Shown here: piece after piece, positions 22,709 to 33,475 of the stretch
How positions within the stretch are numbered: position 1 is the stretch's first letter
How the letters are laid out: every line of letters begins with the position of its first letter
Assembly: GCA_032717465.1 (NCBI GenBank)
Contig: CM064670.1
Span: forward strand, 11,419,083 to 11,483,082
Source of the DNA: Coenobita brevimanus
Lineage: Eukaryota; Arthropoda; Malacostraca; Decapoda; Coenobitidae
DNA: 64,000 nucleotides
Direction of reading: 5' to 3'
Notes under the pieces: generated by a model
Seen by the model: the letters and a program-made list of their open reading frames with translations, nothing else
What the model was told of the DNA's origin: nothing
The model's database searches: none
Position numbers and translations under genes: made by a program

Positions 22709-23664
22709 TCAGTCCACTCTGCTAGCTAGAGTTGATGGGAGATACACTCGACAACACTTCACGGAGGTCAAGTGTCTCTCTGCATTACGAGTTACTCCCA
22801 CAGCCATGTACCAATTGGGGCAGGCGAACCAGTCAGTCCACTCGAGTGTCTTCTTTCCATTGTCGGGAACGCCTTGCCAGGGACCCACGACGCGAGTCAC
22901 ATCCTCACAGTCACTCGAGCTTACCACCCAGTTCGTCACCAAGCTGCAAACAGCGAACATGTACAGTGAGGATTCCCACTTTCCATCTTCGCTCTTGTAT
23001 TCACCTTCTTCAAACGTGTTATACCCTTTGATGTTCGTAATAACCCTGTTCTGACTGCATGCTGAACTGTTCCCAGGATTCATGGACTCTTCCACATCGG
23101 TACTGAGGTTGATAAGGAATTGTGGTTCCGTTAGTACGAGTAATACATTATTTGAAGGCTTCGTGCATACTAGCCAGTCTATGTTTCCCAGTTTGGGTTC
23201 CTCGATAGCTAAAGCCAAAGCAGTAACCCCAAAATTGTCAGAGCACTTTTTTTCACCTCTGACCTCTGAATCATTAACCCACGTGATGGTATTGCTGGTA
23301 GAGGCTGATGTACTACTTGCTGTAGAGCGCGTTGGTGTTGTACCTCTTGACGGATGAATGTTAGGTGTCGATGAAGGAACTGGTGGGATGGTGGTAGTTG
23401 TTGGGGAGAATGCTGGTATTCTTGGCAAAGGAGAGACTGGCGTAGATGGGGTTGATGATGGCGTAGTTGTTGCTGAACCAGTTGTTGTTGATGCAGCAAT
23501 AGCTGGTGTTGATGGAGATGTTGATGCGGTAGTTACTATTATGGAAACAGTTGGTGAGAAAGTTGTTGATGAAGCGGAGGTTGATGTTGATGATGATGAT
23601 TGAATAGATCTTGTAGTTACTTGAGGAACATCTGCTCTTGTCGCTGACTGTGGCCTGAGCGATT
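22709..23664 (-). CDS. PAN-domain secreted protein, paralog 2, exon 3 (mucin-like linker and C-terminal Cys domain)
   Basis: Terminal coding exon, residues 114-430 of the predicted protein. The acceptor 'ttctttctaacag' ends at 23665; the exon starts with two bases completing a Glu codon, matching the phase-1 donor of exon 2. Residues 114-238 are a Ser/Thr/Pro/Ala-rich linker of the kind that carries O-glycans. Residues 241-430 form a compact domain with eight Cys (253, 279, 315, 352, 365, 394, 416, 417). Its three Cys-bounded segments look like weak repeats of one pattern ('C.....V.A', 'C..N.VI..I', 'CPNWYMAVGV' ending 'KCC'). I do not recognise the family; a loose likeness to dermatopontin or VMO-I type repeats is a guess only. 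Stop TGA at 22711-22709. The long opposite-strand frame is a shadow. Confidence 0.75.
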
Positions 23665-24900
23665 CTGTTAGAAAGAATAAATCATTAAGGTTTATATAAC
23701 AGGGAGGACTGTGAGACTATGACTTGTCAGTTTTTGTTATGGAAGGAAAACAATAACTATGCTATGAGGCTCCTGAGAATCTTGACTGCCATATTTGAAA
23801 ATGAGTCTTCATTCTTACAGTCATACAAAAAACAGTCCACTTCATTTAACCACTTCATCACCAGGTAAAATGTGTGAATACTGAAAAGGAAAGAGTGACC
23901 AAAAAGGTAGTCATTTATTACTACATGCTTCAGTATAGCACTGTAGCTCTCAGCTTCGCTAGTGAACAGTTTGCTTCTTTAAATAAAGTTGAATTCAATG
24001 ACAAATCAGTTTAAGCAAAAAGTTAAGGCCCTGATAGTGAGTATTACTGAGAATGCCTGAATATGGGCAGCGTTATAGGTCACAGTAAATCAACATTGTA
24101 ACATGAGAAGACAGCAGCACTGGTACAAGATTTGGCTTGCATGTGAGCCTTTTAGCTTCATTCCAATGAATGTACATAATCAGGCACTGAGGATATGATT
24201 TTACGTCTCTCTAGCAAGCCCTGCTATTGATATATAGGTAGTGCATTAGTGTAACGATTTATATGAGATCCTTTAACTAGTTGTGTGAATGCAGCCACTC
24301 TTTATGTTATCAGACTTTTATTTTTTAATCGCTAGACTCACATAATATTACAAATAAGTCCGTGTCACCATTGTCAGTAAGATCTAACAGTACTGAGTAG
24401 TAAATTGCATTGTATTCACTTGCACTTAAAATCTTATTGAGTTGAGAGTATTACTGTTAATTTGTATGTATAGTTAGGGTTTATTAATTTTTTTTTTTTT
24501 TTGTATCAATATTTTTTTTAGTGAAATTTCAGTGTTCATTGTTTAGCTCATATTCATAGTTTGACACCAGTCTTCCCAAACACTAACCTACTTTAATGTG
24601 CTTCTGTAGAATAGTACTAAATTTTTCCATTACTTTATATTTTAACCTTTTCCCGTCCCCTCATTCCCCATTCCCCATCAACATTCTGTGACAGGGATGT
24701 TTCTCCACTGGGCTGAAGTAAATCCTGCAGAGGTGGACTTGCCTAGCACATAACTAATGCCCTGCCCACACTGTCTTGGCTCAGTTTTGTTCCTGAGACC
24801 TGCCTCAGCCAACTACAATGTTTTTCATTTGTACAATACTTTGATATTACAAAGACCCTCTGGTGTACTCAACTGCCCTTAACTGATTGGCCGAGGTGGT

Positions 24901-24993
<93 letters not shown>

Positions 24994-25043
24994 TTCCATT
25001 CCTGACATCCGGTTTTCGCCAGTGTTCATCTTAGTCTTCACAC
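23665..25043 (-). other. Intron 2 of the PAN-domain gene (paralog 2)
   Basis: Phase-1 intron with donor GTGTGA (weak) and acceptor CTAACAG. Contents: AT-rich sequence with a T-run (24489-24502) and, about 55 bases after the donor on the gene strand, a TG run followed by a GA run (24990-24907). Nothing else assigned. Confidence 0.55.
24907..24990. repeat. (CT)n(CA)n microsatellite in intron 2
   Basis: CT run 24907-24944 joined to CA run 24944-24990, close to the exon 2 donor. Confidence 0.95.
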
Positions 25044-25214
25044 CAGGTTGCAGATAGTAACTGCGACTGTATCCGGTGGCAGCGGTGGGATCCATCACCA
25101 GGTCGGACCTCTGTGGAAAGGAGTCAGCCAGGCCACACACCATCTGCCCACTGCTGATGAACGCACTCCATGCCACGCACCCGACCAAGGTAAAGCACCG
25201 TGCCCGACACATAC
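25044..25214 (-). CDS. PAN-domain secreted protein, paralog 2, exon 2 (PAN core)
   Basis: Residues 57-112 with split codons at both ends. The acceptor AAG (25217-25215) leaves 'GT', which completes a Cys with the T from exon 1. The sequence has MCRARC, GCVAWS, GQMVC and DPTAATG, giving C-x3-C-x5-C and a later Cys, the PAN/apple core, where paired Cys staple the helix to the sheet. It is shared almost word for word with exon 2 of the first paralog (5605-5459). The donor is the uncertain point. At the position homologous to paralog 1 the bases are GTCGCA, a poor donor; the next in-phase choice, GTGTGA at 25043, adds 'SRSYYLQP' and keeps the frame into exon 3. Either donor gives phase 1. Confidence 0.72.
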
Positions 25215-25562
25215 CTTAAACACACACCAAAGTATCATTATCACATTTATTGTCTTTCACCACCACCATCTTTATTATTTTACTATCAGCATGAGTAACA
25301 GTACCAGCATAAATTTCACTGTCATCATTACTGTCGTTATTGCCATTGTCATCAAAATAAGGTAGAATAAACCGAAACATAATAGAGCTGGACAGCCTTG
25401 TAGGGCGTTGTAAGAAAAGCATAACATCAACGTAAAAATTGGCCATGTTTAACGATATGTGAAGGATAATGCAGGTCAGACACATAGGATGGGGCAAAAC
25501 AGCAGAATTATGTAACTGATTACAAAAAAAGTGCATCTGGATAAATTATAAACCCATAAGTA

Positions 25563-26568
25563 CCTCCACCAACGAAGTTGGAGGAGATTATGTATTCACC
25601 TATGTTCGTTTGCTTGTTTTTCCAAGCGATATATCCAAAAGTTCCAAGTGAAATTTGGTGATTCAGTGGAAGAGTGGGCCATGGGCCAAGAAAGAATGAA
25701 CTAAATTTGGGGGCGGATCCGAATCCTATGTATTCCACCGAATCCTGATCCTGTTTAACCCGCCCCTTCCCGGAGACGTGAATTCACGTCCTCACATGAT
25801 GTACACTCATATCCTGGAGACGTAAATTAAAGCGGCAACATTGCAAGGTCCCTAATTTGCACAATTTTCAATTTTCGTGAGTGATTTTTGGCACGTATAC
25901 ACGGGACACTTTCCTCTACACAAGATGCCAGGCAGGGACAATGCCTTACCCAGCATGACCTCCTCCCCCCCTGCATGACCTTTTCTCAGCAATTCACCTG
26001 TTATCAGTGACCTGGCCAGTAAAGCCAAGTCATGCCACGATACGAAATTCAGGGCCAGAGTGGTTCCCCAATCGATGACAATGTGGAGGACACACATTAG
26101 AGGAAGAAACAGTCAGAAATGATGATCAGGTAATGTGGCAAAAAAAGGTCAGGAATGGTGATGAGTTAGTGAGTGAAACAATGCTTATAATGCCTATATT
26201 ACCGTTTGAAAACCAATATACTCTCGTACTACATATAAATTCGTACCAAATAAATAAATAAATACAGTTTATGAGTGGTGTAGAATAGTTATCCTCCCAT
26301 AGAACTCGTTTTCTTTGCAGCCAACCTGATAGAAAACCCTGTAAGGTAAGGAGTTACTCCTACCTGGATCAAGTATTTTAAACCTCAGGTGAGCGATTTC
26401 TCTATGAATTTTCGATGTTTCTCACCAAAAGCGGATGTTTGAGCCAAAAAAAAAAAAAGGTCCAAAAATGGCGGGACTGGGATGTACCACTGCCCAGAAA
26501 AAGTCGGGATGGGGCGGGTTAATGGCAATGGCATTGGCGGAGGTATGCACTTTCTGAATGCATTCTAG
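25563..26568 (+). repeat. Short hairpin-headed repeat, split by the P1 MITE
   Basis: The left part (25563-25754) opens with the imperfect hairpin 'cctccaccaacgaagttgga', then 'gttcgtttgcttgttt' and 'gtgaaatttggtg'. The right part (26523-26568) has 'ttggcggaggtatgcac' and ends near 'ctag'. Sequences of this layout are, to my memory, a common short repeat in many aquatic animals; I cannot name the family. The MITE sits at a TTAA inside it. Confidence 0.6.
25755..26522. mobile_element. piggyBac-type MITE (family P1), complete copy in intron 1 of paralog 2
   Basis: TTAA at 25755-25758 and 26519-26522. Left end TTAACCCGCCCCTTCCCGG; inverted right end TTAACCCGCCCCATCCCGA. The GACGTGAATTCACGTC palindrome is near the left end. 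The 768 bp follow 5800-6574 closely and in the same orientation, but the flanks differ, so the two are independent insertions. Confidence 0.9.
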
Positions 26569-26862
26569 ATTATTATGTATTGAAGACGCAATCTAAAAAC
26601 AACTGAATAAAATGCCCGCTCCGTCACGAGTCAATGGAATTTTGAGAAACTATCCCCGCCCTATTTTTTTTTTTTTTTTTCATTAATTGCTCCTGTTTGC
26701 TGTACAGGAATCCGAAACTTAAACATTGTAAATATTATACATTTCAATATCCTTACTTTAAAATACTTCTAATCACTATTTTCTCCCAATCCTTTTCCCA
26801 TGATAATAAAGTGAATGGGGAGGATGTACAGTCGTCATCAAAAGTCTTGTCATCATCTCAAA

Positions 26863-26866
<4 letters not shown>

Positions 26867-26921
<55 letters not shown>
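26867..26921. repeat. (CT)n microsatellite
   Basis: Perfect CT array in intron 1. Confidence 0.97.
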
Positions 26922-26923
<2 letters not shown>

Positions 26924-27345
26924 GGATTTAGAAATTAACTGTGTGTAATGCGAACTAATCGACATTCATATCTTTTTTGGTCACGGATCATTGTCATCAG
27001 GGTCAGTTACTATGGATTCAAAAGACTAATTTTCAAAGTTCATAGAGATAAAAGCTGGACAGGAGACAGGACTTTTGATGCTGATTGTAGAGTACTTAAA
27101 AGTAAAAGAAAATGCGCAAATTGGAGATTCAGTTATCGGAGTATCAAGTGAAATGTGCAAGATATCCATCCAGAACACTGTCTATACTCATATCTTGCTT
27201 ACGAGATGCAGCGGTGTAAACTGTTCCAAGAAGTTTCAGTCATTCTGAAGGTTGAGAGTACTTGAAAGGTACTTGAATGTAATGAAAAGTGCACCATCAT
27301 ACTGAAGAATTAAATCTTATAGCCGAATATTTACTTCTTACTTAC

Positions 27346-27511
27346 AACGAGATGCAACGGGAGCGACCATTAAAGAAGGTTCGCACATCCTGAAGCCTGA
27401 CAGTATGTAATCCGCTCCCAGTCCTTCGTGAGCTATTGCAGACTGCCACAGTAACGCCCAAACGCCCACACCAGTCCACACCGCCCACATTCTGCCTCTC
27501 ATCACATTCAT
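27346..27511 (-). CDS. PAN-domain secreted protein, paralog 2, exon 1 (signal peptide)
   Basis: First coding exon of the 430-residue protein; 55 codons plus one base. I start at the first ATG (27511); ATGs at 27502 and 27490 are also in frame. The third would give a tight signal peptide, 'MWAVWTGVGVWALLWQSAIA', with cleavage after Ala likely, so the product is secreted. The exon ends '...EPSLMVAPVASR' plus the T of a split Cys codon at a GTAAGT donor (27345). A likely acceptor 'cttgtttgcag' ends at 27527, 15 bases upstream of the first ATG, so a non-coding first exon is expected upstream. Paralog 1 has the same arrangement. Function is unknown: PAN plus mucin-like linker suggests an extracellular binding or matrix protein. 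Confidence 0.72.
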
Positions 27512-27694
27512 CTTCGCCTGCCCCACCTGCAAACAAGACACTGCGCTGTATCATCGTTGGTGTTCGAGATTTCTTTCTTTCTTTCTTTCTTTCTTTTATT
27601 TTTGTTTTTTTACCTCGTTTTGAATAATTTATTTCTCCGTATAAACTGTTAAAATTTTCTTCATCAGCAGCTTGATCATACCAGCACACAGTGC

Positions 27695-27751
27695 CCACAC
27701 CCTTACTGTCACCGCCCTCGCCTGCCTCCTGCAAGCAAGACACTGGGGCTT
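27695..27751 (-). other. Partial duplicate of the exon 1 acceptor region
   Basis: On the minus strand, 'tgtcttgcttgcag' (27751-27738) followed by 'gaggcaggcgaggg' repeats 'tgtcttgtttgcag' plus 'gtggggcaggcgaag' at 27540-27512. The following sequence drifts apart and has no ATG in the same place, so it is not counted as an exon. Confidence 0.4.
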
Positions 27752-27799
27752 TTAATGGTGCACGAACAGAAGCTGTGAAGTTTGCCGTGCCATAATAGT

Positions 27800-28880
27800 G
27801 CAATGATAACCTAATAAAAATTTATTCTGGGTGATTAATTGAACAGATTATGTGGTGTGAAGTGGAATTCAGAGGAACTTAAGCAAAAGATGAAAAAAAA
27901 AAAGTAACCATATAGTCAAAGAGAAACAATATAACTGGAAAACTGAAAAACAATGTGCAGGGGAATTAGTCAGTGAAATGGAAGCATAGCATTTCGGAAA
28001 TCTGTGGAGCACATACAAACAGTATTAACTGAGTGATGATAAACGATTGTGTGGTACTGGAAAGGTGTCAACTGACAAGAAAGAAATAGCATGGTCAGTT
28101 GCAGAAGCAGAAAAATATTAAAAAAAAAATGAAAGAAGAAATGGAAGGAGTGGACACAAGACAGGAATTGGGATGAAAGAAGAAATAGATGAAAGCAAGA
28201 AAAGTTGGCATTAGTAATGACAAGGAAAAAGATGAGGAACACTGTGGAAAATTAAGGCATATTTCCCTGGAAACGGGAAAATTTCTTGAAAAGAGATGTG
28301 CAGGTTTTATACGGGAAAATGTTGCAGAAGAAAATGGAAGAATGAAAGAATACAACTAAATCGAAACGAGGTATGAAAAAAAAAAAAAAGAGCAACAATA
28401 TAAAATTCAAAGCGATGAACTGAAATGACAAGAGAAGAGTAGTAACAAAAATGGCTGAGGTGAATGGTATACAAAGAAGCAGTGAGGTGCTCGATAATGT
28501 GGAGGTGAAACTAGCGAAGAATGCTGTTAAGATATTAAGTGGTCGGGTAGCATTTGTTTTTATGAATTAAACTTGGAAGTGATACAGTGTACTGGGTAAA
28601 GCGTACTGAGCTATTAGTGGGATATAAACCAAAAGAACGAGGTTAGTGGAGCTGTATCAGTGGAACAGAAAAAAAAAAAAAATGTGACCAAATAGGCTGC
28701 AAAATATTACCTTGGAATAAAGCTAATGAGTGTTGTGATTTCGTTAATGGAAGAACAAGGACAGAAAAGGTAAGACAGGTGCCATGTCAAATAAGTAATA
28801 AGGAAGGTAGATACTGAGAAAGTATTTTTTTTTTGGTGAGATATTTGAAGAAAAACAGTGAAAAAAAAATCTATTCTATC
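27800..28880. other. A-rich stretch, no gene recognised
   Basis: Purine-rich on the plus strand with several A runs (27892, 28115, 28377, 28668). The Phe/Leu-rich minus frames at 27970-28355 are a composition effect. Confidence 0.45.
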
Positions 28881-29480
28881 TATCTATCTATAGCCCGACG
28901 CCCTAATCCCGCAAAGGGTGGCCGCAGACAAAACGCCTCCAAGTCACTCTGTCACCCACCATTTGACTCCCCTCCCCCCAACTCACCCCCCCCTCCCTCA
29001 TATACCTCTCAACTCCATCCCTCCACCTCATCCTCGGTCTACCCCTCCCTCTCCCTCCCTCCACCTCACCTACATACACCCTCTTAGTCAGTCTTTCATT
29101 CTCCATTCTCTCCACATGTCCAAACCACCTCAGTGTATTTCTCCTAATCTTTTCAACCACATCCACATCTACCCCACAACGTTCCTTCACTTCTTCATTC
29201 GTCAACCTGTCCCTCCACGTCACTCCACATGCTCCTCTCAAGTAACTCATTTCCACTGCTCTCACTCTTGACTTGTTCCCCTCTTGCAAGGTCCACGCCT
29301 CGCTTCCATACGTCAGGGTAGGGATCACAATACCATCATGCAGTGACTTCTTAACTTCCATACTCACCTCCCTATTTCTCATCACTGCTTTCAGTGTACC
29401 AACAACCTTTCTTCCCTGCTGTACCCTTTCACGTACTTCATCCCCCAAAGTTCCATCCTTACTCATCACACTACCCAAAA
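28881..29480 (-). mobile_element. 5'-truncated RTE-like LINE with GATA tail
   Basis: Read on the minus strand, it begins in the RT C-terminal region at 29480, has a very short 3' UTR after the stop near 28902, and ends in a GATA repeat (28890-28870). Its 5' end abuts an 86-base TA array. Confidence 0.78.
28903..29478 (-). pseudogene. RTE-like reverse transcriptase C-terminal region
   Basis: A 191-codon open frame with LGSVMSKDG, TYGSEAWTL, RGACGVTWRDRLTNEEV, LRWFGHVERMENERLTKRV, GRGRPRMRWRDG and TWRRFVCGHPLRD. These are the blocks after the catalytic core of RTE-like polymerases. It is a different subfamily from the 7.5-kb copy (different C-terminus and 3' UTR) and the same as 19906, 40690, 42604, 46440, 54440 and 56285. 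Confidence 0.82.
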
Positions 29481-29489
29481 AATGGAAAA

Positions 29490-29490
<1 letters not shown>

Positions 29491-29582
<92 letters not shown>
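29491..29582. repeat. (TA)n microsatellite
   Basis: Perfect TA array at the truncated end of the LINE. Confidence 0.97.
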
Positions 29583-29586
<4 letters not shown>

Positions 29587-29691
29587 GAGGTTAACTACTA
29601 ACTGCTGCGAAGGGTTTTCAAAATGGGACTGATGCATGCGTATGACCAGATGTATGTTTAAATTAGTGGCTCAGTATTAGTATATACTATA

Positions 29692-29694
<3 letters not shown>

Positions 29695-29756
<62 letters not shown>
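29695..29756. repeat. (GT)n microsatellite
   Basis: Perfect GT array. Confidence 0.97.
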
Positions 29757-29757
<1 letters not shown>

Positions 29758-30305
29758 GGAAAATAATATTATCTCATATCTGATGTGTGCAAATGATGCT
29801 ACGTTGCTTTTTAAATGTGAATGAAATCTTTGATGATTATTCCCAGATTTGTGAATGTTTGTGAGTGGCAAGGCCTAAATGTTAATATGAGTGTAAAAGC
29901 AAAGTAATAGTGGTTTAATGAGAAGGTAACTCAGATTATGATGCCATAATGAATGGAAATAAACTAAAATTGGTGGATAATTCGACGGTAGTATGTGTGT
30001 ATATGAGAATAACCAAGGAAGTAAAGTGACTGGTGCTATGAAAGCCTCGATATAAAACAGAGGTCTGAGTACGAAGGGTGCCAGAGAAGGATATGTTAGT
30101 GTGCGACTGTGTTAATTCTTATTTTCTTACCGTAATGAACCAAAGTACAGTACTTAATATTCATTGCTCACAACTACTTAATGAGTATTCTGTCACTGCA
30201 TGAGTACACAACCTTAGGGTAAAGTTTGTGATAACATCGTTATTATAATCAGTCGTATCATTTTATATATCAGGCCAAGGATTGTTACATACTGAGGGTG
30301 TCAAA
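29757..30305. other. No feature recognised
   Basis: AT-rich, no motif, no long frame. Confidence 0.45.
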
Positions 30306-30419
<114 letters not shown>

Positions 30420-30722
30420 AGATAGGACAAATATGCCATTTCCAGTGGAGTAAAATTTGGAAGGAATGGTTTGTTGTTGTTATTGTCGATTAAGTCGCAC
30501 TAACTGAGAGGAATAGTTTGTTGCTGTTATGGTCGTTTAAATTGCATCCAGTTTAGTCCAAATTGGTAGGTATAATTGGTTTTTGTTGTAGTCGGTCTTA
30601 ATCTGCTACAGAGCCAGGGGGGATCCCGTGAGCACTCTGCCTGTCGACGGCCCTGGGATACTATTGTATCCGTAGCAGTATCAAATATTTCTCTTGTAAA
30701 ACTATGTATTTCATTTCGCCTT

Positions 30723-31258
30723 TCAGGTGTTTGAAGGAGTTATAGTGACGATGATACTTTTCTTTAATGTCTTACGTAATTCTGTTTTGAAAAATCCTTG
30801 ACTGAGGAATTTCCTTGTGATCTGTTGAATTCTTGCAGTAAAGTTTTCCAAATTTGTACTTGCCTTTGCGACCCGTAGCAACTGAGACATGTATACACCA
30901 TACGTTGGAACTCTAGGTATGTTTCCCAACAAATTTGGGTATGATATAATTTCAAAATTATAATCATCCCTCTTATCATAGAGTTTTGTTGACATGACTG
31001 TTTTCTATTTTGATATAAATTTCCTAAAAGTTTGCTTGGCAGTTGTCGGTGTTTTCATTATTTAATACTAGTGCTTCCATTCATTTCTTCATCATTGTTT
31101 AAGGATATTAGATCATCAAGGAATCGTCTAGTTTTGTTAAAATTCTTCGCTACTGAATATTGAACTTTTGACATTCGTTCCATCCACTTGAATTCATAAC
31201 TATGTAAGTATAGATTTGCCATGAATGGGGCTGGGTCTGTTCCCATGGTTATTCCTAT
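30723..31258 (-). pseudogene. Penelope-like element reverse transcriptase fragment
   Basis: On the minus strand, 31258-31060 reads 'IGITMGTDPAPFMANLYLH', 'YEFKWM' and 'RRFLDDLISLNND', the characteristic G-x-PMGT..AP and R-[FY]-[IL]-DDL blocks of Penelope-like RTs. After a frameshift around 31010-31060, the frame 30995-30723 gives 'STKLYDKRDDYNFEI', 'NIPRVPTYGVYMSQLLRVAKAS' (split over two motifs) and 'SQGF', the PLE RT C-terminus and thumb. No GIY-YIG endonuclease is seen downstream. The upstream end is replaced by a CA microsatellite. Non-functional. Confidence 0.8.

Positions 31259-31317
<59 letters not shown>
31259..31317. repeat. (CA)n microsatellite
   Basis: CA array, followed by GATA-like repeats to about 31370. 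Confidence 0.96.
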
Positions 31318-31318
<1 letters not shown>

Positions 31319-31371
31319 TAGATACATGGATAGACAGATATGCATATAGATAGACGATAGATAGATATACA

Positions 31372-32095
31372 CACTGTTTATAACTGTAGTGGTGAGATGT
31401 GTCGTAAAGCCATGTGGTAAACCAGTAACACAAAAATGTGAAATCAGTTTGTATACCTGTTAGTCATTTACTCGATGTTGGTAGAAAAAAAAGATGATAA
31501 TAATAAATGAAATACGTCTGATACTTGCTAGTCACTCACTCTTTATATTACTTGTATGTAAAAAGGTGAGAAATAAATACTGGGAAATGCTTTCGTCAGT
31601 CCTTGAAAATATTCACGTGACATAATCTCAAAATGTTCTAGGAACGTACCCAACAGAGAGTCAAACATAGATAAAGACACTGGTTTTAATTGCACTCAGC
31701 ACAATTACTGTTGCATGTTTCGTAAGAAATGCCAGCAGTAATGTTACGAAAAGAGGGACTGAGAACTAAATGATCCTGAGGGATAAAATTTCACTCAAAG
31801 GAATGTTATGAGGTCACTCACTTGATTAATCTCGCTAAAATGGAGTGTTGGATCTCAGTACAAACTTCTCCTCAAAAGGTGTGCTCGTAATAATGACATG
31901 TATTAATACTAAAACCAATAATATTACAGTGTAAAAATATCGCTATGTGTCTGCGGTAGATATATATAAAAAAAGACCAATAAAATGGAAATGTATTACT
32001 GCTGTTCCGTGTGTTTTGATGGAGTTTAATTAATAATAGATGATTTCGCATTGTGTGTTCATGTGATTACCTCCATAAAGACTAAAGGAGTTATA
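31372..32095. other. No gene recognised
   Basis: AT-rich single-copy-looking sequence, no motif. Confidence 0.45.
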
Positions 32096-32099
32096 TTTT

Positions 32100-32445
32100 C
32101 ACTAAAACGACGCCATTCAGATGCATGAATATAAGGTTGCAGCAATTTCTTTAAGTAAAACGACACCATTAAGATGCACAAATACAGATACTTGTGGCCG
32201 TATCTGAAATAATCAACACAGTTAAGATTTATGAATATATAAAGCTACAGCAATATCTTAATATAAAGCGACACCAGTAGGATGAATGAATGTAGATAGT
32301 TGTGGTAATGTTCGAAAGTAAATCGACAACAATAATGTGGAAAAATATGGGTAGTTGCCGCAATATCTGAAAATAAAGCGACACCATTAAGATTCATGAA
32401 TTCAGTATATAAAGTAGCTGTAATGCCTGAAACTTAATATCGTGA
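32100..32445. repeat. Tandem array, about 55-bp period, six diverged units
   Basis: Each unit starts near 'aaa(a/g)cgacaccattaaga' and ends 'gcaatatctgaaa'. Starts are at about 32104, 32158, 32212 (diverged), 32267, 32321 and 32376. Confidence 0.8.
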
Positions 32446-33045
32446 AACCAGAAACGTGCACAGATTTCATCAATAACCTGTATTTTCCTCGTGTAAATTG
32501 TGCTCCACTTAAATGGTTAGGGGTGGCGTGGATATATAGCATTATTACTTTGAAGCATTGAATCCAGTATTGCTCAGTCTTGCAAAGATTTCTACGGCTT
32601 CTTTGGCTGTAGGTTTAAAGTGGTGTGCCTCATTACGCGCGGTTCCATAAATTTCTCTCGCTGCCATTTACTTACGACGCTAAAGAGTAACTCCTATATA
32701 TTTCTCAGCCTTCAAATTTCGAAGTAATGGAGCTAGACTGAAAACCATTTGATTATTGCTAATTCGTTGAGTGAGATGAAAATTAGATTTTGGTAGTCTG
32801 AAAAGATAAAAATGAAGTGAGATATTTACCTGCTTTATTATTGTTCATTAGTTTAAGTTCATATATTTAGGTTTTGATATGGTTTCATGCAACGGCAAGG
32901 AATAAAATTATGGCAATACACTAAGCCTTTCCATACTTGCATTCCAACGAGGTACATTAAGCCATCTCACTTTTGTATTCCAGCTTGGTACCCTAAGCCA
33001 TCTCACACTTGCATTTTAGGGAGGTACATTAACCATTTCATATAT
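32446..33045. other. No gene; short near-repeat at 32915-33030
   Basis: Around 32915-33030 a segment 'aagcc.t.tcacacttgcatt.c' recurs three times about 45 bases apart ('taagcctttccatacttgca', 'taagccatctcacttttgta', 'taagccatctcacacttgca'). Confidence 0.5.
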
Positions 33046-33049
33046 GCTA

Positions 33050-33475
33050 ATAAGTGTAGCAAGACCTATTTTCATTCTTTCCTCGTCCGTCTGCCTACGG
33101 GTGACTTTACACTCCCTCTTCTTTTATTTCTTCATTCTTTCCTCTTCCTTCTGCCCCAGGGTGACTCTACACTGAGTGACAAGCCAAATGGTTTCCTGTA
33201 CACCAGGAAACCATTCACTAAGCTGGATAGTAACCATATAACCAAATTTTAGCGCCTGGTAGTTTAGTGGGTAATTAAGGCGCTGCAATCGGACAGAACC
33301 GGTGAAAGTTTACATCCAAGAAATGGTTGGGGTTTATTGCTCACGTAATGCCACTCAAGGATGAGTGAGGCTGGTCACTCTCATCTTAAATGTCAGGACC
33401 AACTTGCCTAGCCCCGGGCTCCTACGCTCCTCATGGGGTAACTAAGGATTGGATGATGGATAGATTGATGGATGG
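33050..33475 (-). repeat. Dispersed repeat C, copy 2 (inverted)
   Basis: Reverse complement of the blocks in 9478-9935: 'ggtttcctgtacaccagg', 'ggggtttattgctcac', 'gatgagtgaggctggtcac'. It ends at 'ggatgatggatagattgatg'. Confidence 0.7.

Larger units (their letters stand above)
25215..27345 (-). other. Intron 1 of the PAN-domain gene (paralog 2)
   Basis: Phase-1 intron with a good GTAAGT donor at 27345-27340 and an AAG acceptor at 25217-25215. It holds a hairpin repeat interrupted by a P1 MITE, a T-run (26666-26680) and a CT microsatellite (26867-26921). Confidence 0.65.

Noticed and set aside
22611..23603. Plus-strand frames opposite exon 3 (147, 99, 91 and 81 codons)
   Set aside because: Shadows of the minus-strand exon, which has splice signals and a homologous partner exon structure.
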